Positions 22,373 to 36,793 of a stretch of 43,340 nt of DNA are shown piece after piece. The notes beneath the pieces are model-generated. The model had not been told where the DNA came from. It ran no database searches and saw nothing but the letters and a program-made list of their open reading frames with translations. The stretch comes from Actinomycetota bacterium (lineage in GTDB: Bacteria; Actinomycetota; Acidimicrobiia; Acidimicrobiales; CADCSY01). The number at the start of each line of letters is the position of its first letter. The stretch's first letter is position 1. The translations under genes were made by a program, and so were the position numbers. Where the stretch lies: the NCBI GenBank assembly GCA_019348555.1, contig JAHWJH010000004.1, positions 1-43,340 of the forward strand, in the 5' to 3' direction.

Positions 22373-24215
22373 CGCGTATCCTCGGCCGCCGAGCCGCGGC
22401 CGACGGTTGTCGACGGGCGCGGCCGTCCGCTCGGGTGGACCTGCGGGAGATGAGGCGGCCGCCGAAATCCAGTACATCGCCTGGCGGGCCCTGGGCCACC
22501 ACCCGACCGTCCTCGAGGGCGATGACGACGTCGGCGTCGCGAACAGCGCCCAGGTCATGAGCGATCACAAAGGTGGTGCGCCCGGCGGTCAGACGCCGCA
22601 GAGCTTCACCCACCTCGGCCTCGTTGGCGCCGTCGAGACCGGTCATGGCCTCGTCGAGGACCACGATCGGAGCGTGACGGATGGCCGCCCGGGCGATGGC
22701 AAGGCGCTGGCGCTGGCCGCCCGAGAGGGTGGCACCCCGCTCACCGATCACGGTGTCATAGCCGTCGGGCAGGGCGGTGATGAAGTGGTGGGCGTTGGCC
22801 AGGACGGCCGCAGCCTCGATCTCCGCATCAGTTGCCCCTGGTGATCCATGGCCGATGTTCTCGCGAACGGTCGTCGCGAACAGCACGCTGTCCTGGAGGA
22901 CGATGGCCACCTGCCGGCGCACCGAGGCGAGGGTGAGGTCGCGTAGGTCGAGGCCGTCGATCAGCACCTGGCCGTGGCTCGGTTCGTAGAGGCGCAGCAG
23001 CAGACCCATGAGCGTCGACTTGCCGGCACCCGACGCGCCGACCACGCCCACGCGTTGACCCGCGCCCACGTGCAGATCGAGATCGTGAAGCACCGGATGC
23101 CCCGGTTCATGGGCAAAGGTGACACCAGAGAAGCGAATGTCGCCCTCGAACGACGGCGCCTCTCGAGCCCCGGGCCTGTCGCGGATCTCGGGCTCGGTGT
23201 CGAGCAGTTGGATGATGCGCTCGCCCGACGCCGATGCCTTGGCCAGCCTTCCGGTGTACTTGGCCACGTCGCGCATGGGTCGGAACGCCTGCTTGAGATA
23301 CGACACGAACAGCACCAGGTCGCCGGGCGTCAGGTGTCCGGAGAGGACGCGGCGGGCGCCGAGGAACAGCACCAGTCCTGTGGCCAGAGCCACCAGCACG
23401 TCGGTGGTGCGCTCCAGGCCGGCCGACAGGCGTGTTGCCTTCACTCCGTCGCGCAGGCTGCGATCGTTGTTCACCGCGAAGCGGCGCTCGAGGGTCTCCT
23501 CCAGCGCGTAGGCCTGTACCACCGTCATCGCTCCCAGGGCTTCTGAGGCCACCGACGCCAGTTCACCCTCCTGCTGGCGCTGCTTCCGCGACACCTGGGT
23601 GATGCTCCGGCTCATGCGCACACCGGAGAGGGCGAAGAGCGGGAAGGTGGCGGCGGCCACGAGGGCGAGCTGCCAGTCGACCCACGCCATGACCGCCGCC
23701 ATGCCCACCAGGGTGACGGCGTTGCCGGCGAGGGGCAGGGCGGCGGTCACCGTGACCTCCTGGAGCCGCCCCACGTCGCCCGTCATGCGGGTGAGGAGGT
23801 CGCCGGCGCGGGCCCTGCCGTGGAAACCCAGAGACAGGCGCTGCAGGTGGGCGTACAGGTCGGCCCTGACCTGGGTGACCACCCGGTTCCCCGCCAGGGC
23901 GAACGCCACGGTGCAGAGGTAGGAGGCCAGCGCCCGCAGGCCGGTGAGGACCACCACGGCCACCGCCGCCACCGCCAGCACGGTGGTGGAGCCGCCGAAG
24001 GCGTCGGGCTGTCCGGCAGGCTCCACGATGGTGTCGATGATGAACTTGAGCGGCCACGGTTCGGCCAGGCGCAGCAGTACCTCCATGAGAAGCGCCAACG
24101 ACCCGCCGACGATCACCGCCCGCTGGCCCCGAAGGTGTGGCCCGAAGCGGCGCAACGTACGCAGCAGGCCGGGCACCGCCTCCCGTAAGGACGTCGTGGG
24201 AGCTGAGGTGGTCAT
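22356..24215 (-). CDS. ABC exporter, fused permease and ATPase
   Basis: The 619-residue half-transporter has six membrane helices (about residues 30-320) and a C-terminal ATPase. The ATPase has Walker A GASGAGKST, signature LSGGQRQRLAIARA, Walker B IVVLDEAMTGLD and the H-loop VIAHDL. It belongs to the MsbA/lipid-drug exporter class and would act as a homodimer. The last 40 or so residues are Arg/Ala-rich and may be disordered. Its ATG overlaps the stop of the upstream glycosyltransferase by three bases. Placed between three glycosyltransferases and two kinases, it most likely flips or exports their product. A lipid-linked sugar is plausible but not shown. Confidence 0.92.
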   Translation of the reverse strand: MTTSAPTTSLREAVPGLLRTLRRFGPHLRGQRAVIVGGSLALLMEVLLRLAEPWPLKFIIDTIVEPAGQPDAFGGSTTVLAVAAVAVVVLTGLRALASYLCTVAFALAGNRVVTQVRADLYAHLQRLSLGFHGRARAGDLLTRMTGDVGRLQEVTVTAALPLAGNAVTLVGMAAVMAWVDWQLALVAAATFPLFALSGVRMSRSITQVSRKQRQQEGELASVASEALGAMTVVQAYALEETLERRFAVNNDRSLRDGVKATRLSAGLERTTDVLVALATGLVLFLGARRVLSGHLTPGDLVLFVSYLKQAFRPMRDVAKYTGRLAKASASGERIIQLLDTEPEIRDRPGAREAPSFEGDIRFSGVTFAHEPGHPVLHDLDLHVGAGQRVGVVGASGAGKSTLMGLLLRLYEPSHGQVLIDGLDLRDLTLASVRRQVAIVLQDSVLFATTVRENIGHGSPGATDAEIEAAAVLANAHHFITALPDGYDTVIGERGATLSGGQRQRLAIARAAIRHAPIVVLDEAMTGLDGANEAEVGEALRRLTAGRTTFVIAHDLGAVRDADVVIALEDGRVVAQGPPGDVLDFGGRLISRRSTRADGRARRQPSAAARRPRIRDAGAR

Positions 24216-25381
24216 AAGGCCAGTGCCCCGACGGGGCCGGCCTCGGCAGCCAGGGCGAGGATCCGGTCCACCACTCCGTCCCAGGAGTGGGAGGTCACGG
24301 CAGACGCCCGACCGGCGCGACCGAGGGCGGCCCGACGTCGAGGATCGTGCCGCAGCCCGGCCACCGCCGCCGCCAGCGCCACCGGGTCACCGGGGGAGCA
24401 CAGCAGGCCGTTGCGGCCGTCGTCGATCACCTGCGCAACCTGGCCGACGTCGCTGGCCACGACCGGCAGCCCAGCGGCGAGGTACTCATAGAGCTTGAGA
24501 GGCGAGAAGTAGAACGACGCCAGGTCAGGGTACGGCGCCGTCGCCACGTCCATGCGATGGAGGTGACGCGGCACCTCGGCGGGGTCGACGGCGCCCGTAC
24601 AGGTGGTGACGTCGCTCAGGCCTCGCTCCCTCACCAGATCGAGAACGGCACCGGCCTCTGGACCGTCACCCACGATGAGCAGCCGGTACGTCCGGTCCGT
24701 GCGGGCGAGAAGGGCGACCGCATCGATCAAGGTGTCGAGACCGTGCCAGGGCTTGAGCGTGCCGACGAAGCCGACGGTGAAGGTGTCGCCCAGCCGGTCG
24801 TGGGACCGCGGAGTGATGCGCCCGGTGTCGACCCCGTTGGGCACCACGTGGACCCGCTCGGTGCTCATCGTGCGGGCTCGCACCCAGTCGGCGACGGAGT
24901 CCGACACGGCCACCACCCGGGCGGCGTCGGCGAAGACCTGCCGGGCGACTGCTTCTGCGCCAGCGCGGTCGACCAGCGACCGGTGGGTGACCTGCTCGTC
25001 GATGAGGGGGGCGTTGACCTCCAACACCCCCGGCACGCGGCTTCGGCGGGCCCAGGCCATCCCGGCTCGGCTCCACAGCCAGTACCGCTCGTAGACCAGG
25101 TCGAAGGGTCCGGCGGTGGAAAGGGCGCGGTCGAGCGCCGAGTTGGCGTCGCGGCCCCGCGCCTCGCGCTCCTCGGGCGGACCGGCCCCTATGGCCGGCA
25201 GCTGGTGAACCGGGATATCGGCGAGGTCGGGCGGAGGATCACCCCCCAGACGGGTGACGAAGAGCTCGACGCGGTGACCCTTGCGCAGGAGGGCCCGAAC
25301 CACCTCCTGGGCATGCACCGTCCCACCCTTTCGGCCGAACACAGGAAGTCCGGGGTCGGCGCACACGTAGGCCAGCCGCAT
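24212..25381 (-). CDS. Glycosyltransferase family 4 protein (third of three)
   Basis: The protein of about 389 residues has the GT-B fold of GT4 retaining glycosyltransferases. It starts MRLAYVCADPGLPVFGRKGG, with the glycine-rich acceptor loop. The donor half has VGFVGTLKPWHGLDTLIDA, LLIVGDGPE and FSPLKLYEYLAAGLPVVAS (the E-x7-E sugar-nucleotide motif). The sequence VVPNGVDTGRI is typical of GT4 enzymes. It probably works on the cytoplasmic face of the membrane. The ATG at 25381 overlaps the stop of the upstream glycosyltransferase. The donor sugar and acceptor cannot be predicted. Confidence 0.92.
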   Translation of the reverse strand: MRLAYVCADPGLPVFGRKGGTVHAQEVVRALLRKGHRVELFVTRLGGDPPPDLADIPVHQLPAIGAGPPEEREARGRDANSALDRALSTAGPFDLVYERYWLWSRAGMAWARRSRVPGVLEVNAPLIDEQVTHRSLVDRAGAEAVARQVFADAARVVAVSDSVADWVRARTMSTERVHVVPNGVDTGRITPRSHDRLGDTFTVGFVGTLKPWHGLDTLIDAVALLARTDRTYRLLIVGDGPEAGAVLDLVRERGLSDVTTCTGAVDPAEVPRHLHRMDVATAPYPDLASFYFSPLKLYEYLAAGLPVVASDVGQVAQVIDDGRNGLLCSPGDPVALAAAVAGLRHDPRRRAALGRAGRASAVTSHSWDGVVDRILALAAEAGPVGALAL

Positions 25382-26625
25382 CAACCACACGCCTGGGCCG
25401 GCGTCAGTCCAGCCGCGGGAGCCGGAGCGGGAGCGAAGTGCCGGCGCAGCCGTGCCGCCTGTCGGTGAACATCGAACTCCTCTTCGATCAGCGCCCGCGC
25501 CGAACCGGCCAACCGCACTCGCAACTCGCTGTCGTCGAGGAGTTGCTCGATCGCCGCTGCAAGTGCCTCGGGGTCGTGCTCGTCCACCACAAGTCCGGTG
25601 AGCCCATGGCGGATGGCCTCGGGGATGCCTGTGACCGGTGTGGTGACACAGGGGGTTCCGAGGGCCATTGCCTCGAGCAGCACGGTCGGCAGCCCGTCAC
25701 GATTGCCGTCGGCCGCGACGACACATGGTGCGGCGAGCACGGCTGCGCCTGCCACCAGCGACCGCACACCGCTCTGGGGTAACGGCCCGGACAGGATCAC
25801 CGTGTCGGCGAGTCGGTGCTCGGCGATGCGACGGCACAACGCTTGGTGCTCCGGTCCACCTCCGACGATCTGGCAGCGGAACTTTCGGCCCCTCTCCACC
25901 AGCAGCGCGCAGGCGTCGACCAGGTCGACGAAGCCCTTCTTCGCCACCAGGCGACCCACGCCGACGACGAGGGGAGGACGAAGCGTGGGGGCGGCATAGG
26001 GGAACCGCTCGAGGTCTAGGCCGTTGTAGACCCGTACCGCGGTGGACGCCGCCGCCCCGTGGCAGGAACGGAGATGAGCCAAGTTGAAATCGCTCACCGT
26101 GACCGCGGCGACGGTTCCCTCGAGCTTGTGGCGGAAGTCGACGGGGTCGACCTCCTCGTGAAAGATGTCCTTGGCATGAGCGGTGAAGCTGTAGGGAATC
26201 CCGGTGAGCATCGACGCCAGCCGAGCGACGGTGGTGGCCACCGAGGCGAAGTGGGCATGGAAGTGACCGACACCCCGCGCCTGGGCGAGCAGCGCCAGCT
26301 CCACCGCCTGGGCGCCGTCTTCGACGTCGGCGGCCAGCAGCTCGTGGAGGTTGAGGGCGAGACCGGGCAGCTCGGCGGCGCCGGTCCGGAGCAGGTCCCA
26401 CAGATCACCCGACCGGCGACCGTGGTGGTGCAGGTAGGTCACCGAAGCACGGACCTCGGCCAGAGCCTCGTGGAAACGTCCGTCGGCCGGTGGCCGTAGG
26501 GAAAAGATCTCCAGGTCGGTCCCGGCCGCCTCGTGGGCCAGGATCTCGCTGAGGACGAAGGTCTCCGAGAACCGCGGGTACATCTTGAGGACATAGCCGA
26601 TCCGAGGGAGATCAGACGGCGACAC
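25381..26625 (-). CDS. Glycosyltransferase family 4 protein (WcaL-like, second of three)
   Basis: The 414-residue GT-B enzyme has the N-terminal signature YVLKMYPRFSETFVLSEI, which is typical of exopolysaccharide glycosyltransferases such as WcaL and AmsK. Further features are HFHAHFASVATTVARL, SFTAHAKDIF, VVGVGRLVAKKGF and DGLPTVLLEAMALGTPCV (donor site). The GTG at 26625 is preceded by GGAG at eight bases and overlaps the upstream gene by 14 bases; a longer start near 26712 is less likely. The WcaL-like signature is the best clue that the cluster makes an extracellular or membrane-linked saccharide. Confidence 0.92.
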   Translation of the reverse strand: MSPSDLPRIGYVLKMYPRFSETFVLSEILAHEAAGTDLEIFSLRPPADGRFHEALAEVRASVTYLHHHGRRSGDLWDLLRTGAAELPGLALNLHELLAADVEDGAQAVELALLAQARGVGHFHAHFASVATTVARLASMLTGIPYSFTAHAKDIFHEEVDPVDFRHKLEGTVAAVTVSDFNLAHLRSCHGAAASTAVRVYNGLDLERFPYAAPTLRPPLVVGVGRLVAKKGFVDLVDACALLVERGRKFRCQIVGGGPEHQALCRRIAEHRLADTVILSGPLPQSGVRSLVAGAAVLAAPCVVAADGNRDGLPTVLLEAMALGTPCVTTPVTGIPEAIRHGLTGLVVDEHDPEALAAAIEQLLDDSELRVRLAGSARALIEEEFDVHRQAARLRRHFAPAPAPAAGLTPAQACG

Positions 26626-27838
26626 GGACGGTTCTCCGATTGCTCGGGTGGCAACGCGCCCCCGGCCGATTGGGCGCGAGGAGGGCGCGGACCAAGCCCG
26701 GGAGCCGAGCAAGTCCGTCGAGATCGATGACCCCGGCCGCCCTGGGCATCTCCGGCCCGATGGTCATCCAGGCCGAGAGGCGTTCGGCCGAGAGGGCGTC
26801 GGGATGGATCACGTCGACGAGCCCTCGCTGGGCCAGGCGCTGCGCCCGTACCAGCTGCTCGGCCCGGGGCCGAACTCGGGGCACCAACAGCGTCCGCTTG
26901 CCACGGGCGAGCAGCTCGCAGACGCTGTTGTAGCCACCCATCGACACGACGCACTCAGCGGCAGCGATGAACTGCTCGGCCATGTCGACATAGCCGACCA
27001 CCGCCATATCAGCCCGCGCGGAGACCAAGCGGTCGAGCTCTTGGCGGTCTTCGTCGGGCATGTACGGGCCTGCGAGCACCACGCCGACATGCCCGTGGGG
27101 GAGCCGGGCCTGCACGAAGCAACGGGCGAGTTCCAGCCCGTCTTGTCCGCCGCCGACCAGACACAGGCTGAAGGGGTCCGGCGGAACGGGTGCGGGGAAG
27201 TCCGGAAGAGGGGTAGGTCGGCCATGGCCGAGGTAGCCCGTGAATGTGGTGCGGGAGGCGACCACCGGCGGAAGCCCGTACGCGGTGATGGGATCGAACA
27301 CGAGCCGGTCGCCGTAGACCCAGACTGCGTCGTAGTAGTGGTCAACGGCCTCGGTGGAGCGCTGTTGGCGCCAGTCCCGGGAGGCGGCAGCCGCACTGTC
27401 GAGCACGTCGCGCAGGCCGAGGACACAGCGGGTACGACCCGTCGACCGGAGGTCCGCCAGTGCCCGATCGAGCTCACCGCCAGCTCCGCGAGGAACCTTG
27501 TCGACGATGAGCAGGTGGGGGTCGAAGGTGTTCAGGGCGGCTTGGAGAATTCGTGACCTGAGGTCGATCAGGGCGCCTACGGGCGTGCGCAGCGAGCGGG
27601 CCTCGTAGAGCCCGTCGAGCCGCTTGCCGAAGGCGGGCAGGGTGAGGAAATCGGCGCCGGGAGGAGCGGGAAGCACGCCGGCTGCCGGTGCACCGGTGAT
27701 CAGCAGGATCTCCGGAGCGGGATCGCCAGACGCCAACGTGGTGGCAATGGCCAGATTCCGTCGGATGTGGCCCAAGCCCTGGGTGTCATGAGAGTACAGG
27801 GCGATCCGAAGACGCTGCGCATCTCGAATGTCGAACAC
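26612..27838 (-). CDS. MurG/GT28-like predicted glycosyltransferase (first of three)
   Basis: The protein of about 408 residues fits the predicted glycosyltransferases of the COG4671 type. The N-terminus has YSHDTQGLGHIRRNLAIA, the acceptor side, where GLGH resembles the GT28 glycine loop. The donor side has CLVGGGQDGLELA and VSMGGYNSVCELLARGKRTL, similar to MurG. I place the start at the GTG at 27838 because GAGGAG lies nine bases upstream; a longer form from 27904 is possible. It is the first gene of the six-gene minus-strand unit, so its promoter should lie in the 347 bases shared with mfd. Confidence 0.87.
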   Translation of the reverse strand: MFDIRDAQRLRIALYSHDTQGLGHIRRNLAIATTLASGDPAPEILLITGAPAAGVLPAPPGADFLTLPAFGKRLDGLYEARSLRTPVGALIDLRSRILQAALNTFDPHLLIVDKVPRGAGGELDRALADLRSTGRTRCVLGLRDVLDSAAAASRDWRQQRSTEAVDHYYDAVWVYGDRLVFDPITAYGLPPVVASRTTFTGYLGHGRPTPLPDFPAPVPPDPFSLCLVGGGQDGLELARCFVQARLPHGHVGVVLAGPYMPDEDRQELDRLVSARADMAVVGYVDMAEQFIAAAECVVSMGGYNSVCELLARGKRTLLVPRVRPRAEQLVRAQRLAQRGLVDVIHPDALSAERLSAWMTIGPEMPRAAGVIDLDGLARLPGLVRALLAPNRPGARCHPSNRRTVRVAV

Positions 27839-28185
27839 GTGGCGGTCTCCTCGGGGAACGGCCGGTGAACGGCAGCTGTGCGCAGTCGGACGCGCGGTCC
27901 CCATTCCTTCGACACCTCAGCCTTCGCTCTTGAGGAGGGATATGTCGGTCTCCCGTGCCCAGGTGGCGGACGGCACGCAGGCACCGCCGCCCGCAGCACC
28001 GCCGTGCCGCGACGTCCGCGTCCAGCCACTCGCTCGAGGATGCAGGTCGACTCGACGGCCGAGACGGCGCCACGGGGCAGCTGCAACCGGTCCGTTCGGT
28101 GTCGGGTCAGGCGGGAGTGGACCGGCAACCGGCTGCCCGGAACGGTGGCGGTCGGCGGGAGGGGAGGCGGTAGCCTCGGGGACCC
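27839..28185. other. Divergent intergenic region between the glycan cluster and mfd
   Basis: The 347-base gap should hold the promoter of the six-gene minus-strand cluster and that of mfd. I find a TAGCCT box just before mfd but no clear -35/-10 pair for the cluster. A strong GAGGAGG followed by ATG (27942) occurs on the plus strand, but the frame only continues as an mfd shadow. No RNA gene or riboswitch was recognised. Confidence 0.4.
28171..28176 (+). promoter_or_regulatory. Possible -10 box of mfd
   Basis: TAGCCT ends nine bases before the mfd GTG, which has no Shine-Dalgarno sequence at normal spacing, so the mRNA would be leaderless or nearly so. The same ten bases, GGTAGCCTCG, occur upstream of tRNA-Gln at 16274-16283. 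Confidence 0.3.
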
Positions 28186-31635
<3,450 letters not shown>

Positions 31636-31639
31636 GTCG

Positions 31640-32713
31640 GTGTCGAGAACCCGCGTGCTCCGCTTTCCGTCGCTCGCCCTTGCCCTCGCGCTGACACTCG
31701 GCGCCTGTGCCAGCGAGGAGCCTGCCGTCACGGTCAACGGTGACACCATCACCACCGAAGCCCTGGAGGCAGAGCTCTCGGCCATCCAGGGCAACCAGCG
31801 CTACCGCGAGGGCGTCGAGCAGGGCCTCGCCCAGCAGGGCGTCGACATGAGCATCAGCGGCGAGGGTGAGGGCACCTTCGACTCGGCGTTCGTGGCCCGG
31901 CTGCTGTCGCTGAACGTCTACTACCAGCTGCTCGAGCAACAGGTGGCCGAGCGTGGCCTGCAGATCACCTCCGAGGATCTCGAAGCCATCCGCCCCCAGG
32001 CCATCAACGCCGTCGGCGGCGACGACGTGTTCGCCGCCTTCCCGACCGCGTTCCAGGACCAGCTGGTCCGCCGCCAGGCGCTGACCCAGAAGCTGCGAAG
32101 TGCCGTGGCCGCCGACTACGCCCCCGACAAGGCTCGTCAGTTCTACGACGAGAACCCCGGCGAGTTCACCGGCGTGTGCGTGAGCCACATCTTCGCCAGC
32201 AAGGAGCAGCGAGGGCCCGACGGTGCGCGTGCCCGCATCGAGGAGCTCGCCGGCCAGCTGGCCACCGGAGCCGACTTCAGGGCGCTGGCCACCGAGCAGT
32301 CCGACGACACCACCGCCGCCGCCCAGGGCGGCAGCCTCGGCTGTGGCGGGCGGGGCCGCTTCATCCCCGAGTTCGAGCGGGCGGCGTTCACCATCCCGGT
32401 GGGCGAGGTCAGCAACCCGGTGGAGAGCGCCGTGGGCTTCCACCTCATCCTCGTCACCGAGCGCCGCATGCTGCCCTTCGAGGAGGTCCAGGGCCAGGTG
32501 GAACAGGCCCTCCAGCGCCGACAGATCGAGGAGTTCGGCACGTTCGTCGACGGTCTCACCTGCGATGCCCAGGTGGAGGTCAACCCCCGGTACGGCAACT
32601 GGCGCAACGGCTGCGACGACCCCCAGCAGGTCGGCCAGGTCGAGCCTCCCGAGGGCCCTGCCCCCTCCCCGGCCGACCAGGTCCCCGGCGGCGCCGGCCA
32701 GCCGTCCCGCTGA
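31640..32713 (+). CDS. SurA/PpiC-type peptidyl-prolyl isomerase lipoprotein
   Basis: The 357-residue precursor has a lipoprotein signal (LALALALTLGAC; lipobox LGAC). A SurA-like N-terminal helical domain begins with EEPAVTVNGDTITTEAL. One parvulin (rotamase) domain follows (about residues 180-285; CVSHIFASKE, GADFRALATEQSDD, LGCGGRGRFIPEFERAAF, VESAVGFHLILV). The C-terminus is Pro/Gly-rich. It would fold secreted proteins at the outer face of the membrane. The start is GTG at 31640, just after the mfd stop. The mfd-surA-mazG-eno order is common in actinobacteria. Confidence 0.93.
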   Translation: MSRTRVLRFPSLALALALTLGACASEEPAVTVNGDTITTEALEAELSAIQGNQRYREGVEQGLAQQGVDMSISGEGEGTFDSAFVARLLSLNVYYQLLEQQVAERGLQITSEDLEAIRPQAINAVGGDDVFAAFPTAFQDQLVRRQALTQKLRSAVAADYAPDKARQFYDENPGEFTGVCVSHIFASKEQRGPDGARARIEELAGQLATGADFRALATEQSDDTTAAAQGGSLGCGGRGRFIPEFERAAFTIPVGEVSNPVESAVGFHLILVTERRMLPFEEVQGQVEQALQRRQIEEFGTFVDGLTCDAQVEVNPRYGNWRNGCDDPQQVGQVEPPEGPAPSPADQVPGGAGQPSR

Positions 32714-32740
32714 GCCCGCTGAGCCCCTGAGTCGGCTCTG

Positions 32741-34087
32741 ATGGGCGCCCGAGTGGTGGTGGTCGGGATGGGTCCGGCGGGCCCCGAGCTGCTCGGCGTC
32801 GGGGCGTCTGCAGCCGTGGCGGCCATACCGGTGCGCTTCGTGCGCACCGCCCGCCATCCGGCGGTCACCGCCATCGGCGAAGCCGTCGCCTGCGACGACC
32901 TCTACGACTCGGGCGGCTCGCTGGAGGGCGTGTACGCCGCCATCGTCGAGCGCCTGGTCGCCGCCGCCGAGGCCCACGGCGAGGTGCTCTATGCCGTGCC
33001 CGGCTCTCCGAGGGTGGCAGAGCGCAGCGTCGAGCTGCTCGAGGCCGACGGTCGGGTGGCCGTCGAGGTGCATCCCGCCCTGTCGTTCCTCGACCTGGCG
33101 TGGGACCGCCTCGGGATCGACCCGCTCGCCGCCGGCGTGCGCCTCGTCGACGGTCGCCGCTTCGCCGCCGAGGCGGCGGGGGAGCGCGGGCCCCTGCTCG
33201 TGGCCCAGTGCGACACCGCCTCGGTGCTGTCGGAGGTGAAGCTGGCGGTCGAGTCGCCCCCCGCCACGGTGGTGGTGCTGCAGCGCCTGGGCCTTCCCGA
33301 GGAGACCGTGACCGAGGTCGAGTGGGCCGACCTCGACCGCGCCGTCGAGGCCGACCACCTCACCTCGCTGTGGATCCCCGAGCTGGCCTCGCCGGTGGGT
33401 GCCGAGATGATCGGCTTCGTCGAGCTGGTGCGCACGTTGCGGGCGTCGTGTCCCTGGGACCGCGAGCAGACCCACGCCAGCCTGACCCGCCACCTGCTGG
33501 AGGAGACCTACGAGCTGCTCGAGGCTCTCGGCAGCCTGGTCGTGGCCGAGCCCGCCGCCGACGACGCCACCCTCGACGCCGCCTATGCCCACGTCGAGGA
33601 GGAGCTGGGCGACGTCTTGTTCCAGGTGTGCTTCCACGCCGCCCTCGCCGCCGAGGCAGGGCGCTTCGACATGGCCGACGTCGCCCGCGGCATCTCCGAG
33701 AAGCTGGTACGGCGCCATCCCCACGTCTTCGCCGGCGTGGAGGTGACCGGCACCGAGCAGGTGGTGCGCAACTGGGAGGAGATCAAGCAGGCGGAGAAGG
33801 GCCGGGCCAGCGTGATGGACGGCGTACCCGCCAACCTGCCGTCGTTGCTCTACGCCCACAAGGCGCAACGCAAGGCGGTGACGTTGGGCATCGACGTCGA
33901 GGTGCCTCCCCGACTGGAGCTCGACGACCTCGCTGCCGGCGCCGACGCCGTGGGGAGCGCACTGTTCGCCCTGGTGGCGGCGGCCCGTCGGGTCGGCGTC
34001 GACCCGGAGACCGCCCTTCGGGTGGCCACCGCCCGCTTCGTCGACGAGGCGGTCGCCGCCGAGGTGGGCCGTGGGTCCTCGGGCTGA
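32741..34087 (+). CDS. mazG: Tetrapyrrole methylase-like / MazG pyrophosphohydrolase fusion
   Basis: The 448-residue protein joins two domains. Residues 1-210 resemble the SAM-dependent tetrapyrrole methylase fold found in YabN of Bacillus (VVVVGMGPAGPELLGVGA at the start, VLYAVPGSPRVAERSVELL in the middle). Residues about 225-345 are a MazG nucleoside triphosphate pyrophosphohydrolase. MazG features are LRASCPWDREQTHASL, LLEETYELLEAL (EExxE metal site), HVEEELGDVLFQVCFHA (second ExxD metal site) and RRHPHVF. MazG removes aberrant nucleotides and affects ppGpp levels. The methylase half may no longer be catalytic. The ATG at 32741 follows the parvulin gene by 27 bases. Confidence 0.93.
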   Translation: MGARVVVVGMGPAGPELLGVGASAAVAAIPVRFVRTARHPAVTAIGEAVACDDLYDSGGSLEGVYAAIVERLVAAAEAHGEVLYAVPGSPRVAERSVELLEADGRVAVEVHPALSFLDLAWDRLGIDPLAAGVRLVDGRRFAAEAAGERGPLLVAQCDTASVLSEVKLAVESPPATVVVLQRLGLPEETVTEVEWADLDRAVEADHLTSLWIPELASPVGAEMIGFVELVRTLRASCPWDREQTHASLTRHLLEETYELLEALGSLVVAEPAADDATLDAAYAHVEEELGDVLFQVCFHAALAAEAGRFDMADVARGISEKLVRRHPHVFAGVEVTGTEQVVRNWEEIKQAEKGRASVMDGVPANLPSLLYAHKAQRKAVTLGIDVEVPPRLELDDLAAGADAVGSALFALVAAARRVGVDPETALRVATARFVDEAVAAEVGRGSSG

Positions 34088-34718
34088 GCACCCTGGTGAC
34101 GCCGTCGAGCCTCCGACGGCGGCCGTGTTGCTGTCGGGCGGGCTCGGTGTGGTGGCCGTGGTGGCGTTCGTGGCTGCGCTGGTCTTCGGCGTCGAGGTCA
34201 AGAACCCCCCGCCCGGCGCCAGGCTGGGCCTCACGTCCTCCGCCGGTCCCGCCGGGGTGGCGCTGCTCGTGCCGCGGTGTCGCAGCGAGCGGGTCACCGC
34301 CGTCGAGCTGCGGTCGAAGGAAGCCACCCTGTGGCGCATCGTCTCCCGCAAGGGCTCGATCGACGAGCGCTACGTGGTGGGTGCCGACGGCCCCCCCTTC
34401 GGCTTCGTCGTCGAGCAACGGTTCTCACCGCCCCTTCCCGACGGCCGGCTGACCCTCCTCGCCGCCGTGGAGGGGGAACCGTTCGACACCACCGACCAGG
34501 TCGACTTCTCGGTCGACGACATTTCCATCGAGGGCGTGACCCACCTCGGCCAGGTGGTGGACCCGGCGGCGTTCGAGGCCCGGGCGGCGGCCGCCGCCGA
34601 CTGCCGGGGTCCGGGAGCGCACCTCGGGTTGGTCAACGGGCTGTTCGTGGTGGCCGCCGCCGGGGTGGTCGTCGCCTACGTCGTCATGGTCGGCCGCTAC
34701 CTGCGCGGCCGCAGATGA
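34071..34718 (+). CDS. Hypothetical membrane protein with an extracytoplasmic domain
   Basis: The 215-residue protein has two membrane helices, about residues 18-40 (LLSGGLGVVAVVAFVAALVFG) and 187-207. They enclose a domain of about 145 residues that is probably outside the cell. That domain is beta-rich and contains a few cysteines (one in VPRCRSERV and one in AADCRGPG). I recognise no family. The GTG start overlaps the end of mazG by 17 bases, so it is probably in the same transcript. The gene between mazG and eno is lineage-specific as far as I can judge. Confidence 0.7.
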   Translation: MGPRAEHPGDAVEPPTAAVLLSGGLGVVAVVAFVAALVFGVEVKNPPPGARLGLTSSAGPAGVALLVPRCRSERVTAVELRSKEATLWRIVSRKGSIDERYVVGADGPPFGFVVEQRFSPPLPDGRLTLLAAVEGEPFDTTDQVDFSVDDISIEGVTHLGQVVDPAAFEARAAAAADCRGPGAHLGLVNGLFVVAAAGVVVAYVVMVGRYLRGRR

Positions 34719-34727
34719 CCGACCAGG

Positions 34728-36659
<1,932 letters not shown>

Positions 36660-36663
<4 letters not shown>

Positions 36664-36681
36664 CCCCGACCTCGGGGTCAG
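36660..36681. terminator. Hairpin at the end of ftsB
   Basis: CTGACCCCGA and TCGGGGTCAG form a perfect 10-bp stem around CC and include the ftsB stop codon. No T-run follows. It lies between two convergent units, so it could stop transcription from both sides. Confidence 0.5.
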
Positions 36682-36793
36682 CGGCGTTCTGGTGGCGGGG
36701 GGCGTGGGCGCTCACCCGAGCACCGAGGTCGGCGCGCTCACCCTCGTCGTCGGCCACGTCGTCGCCGACGTCGCCGACGCCGTCGTCTCCGCG

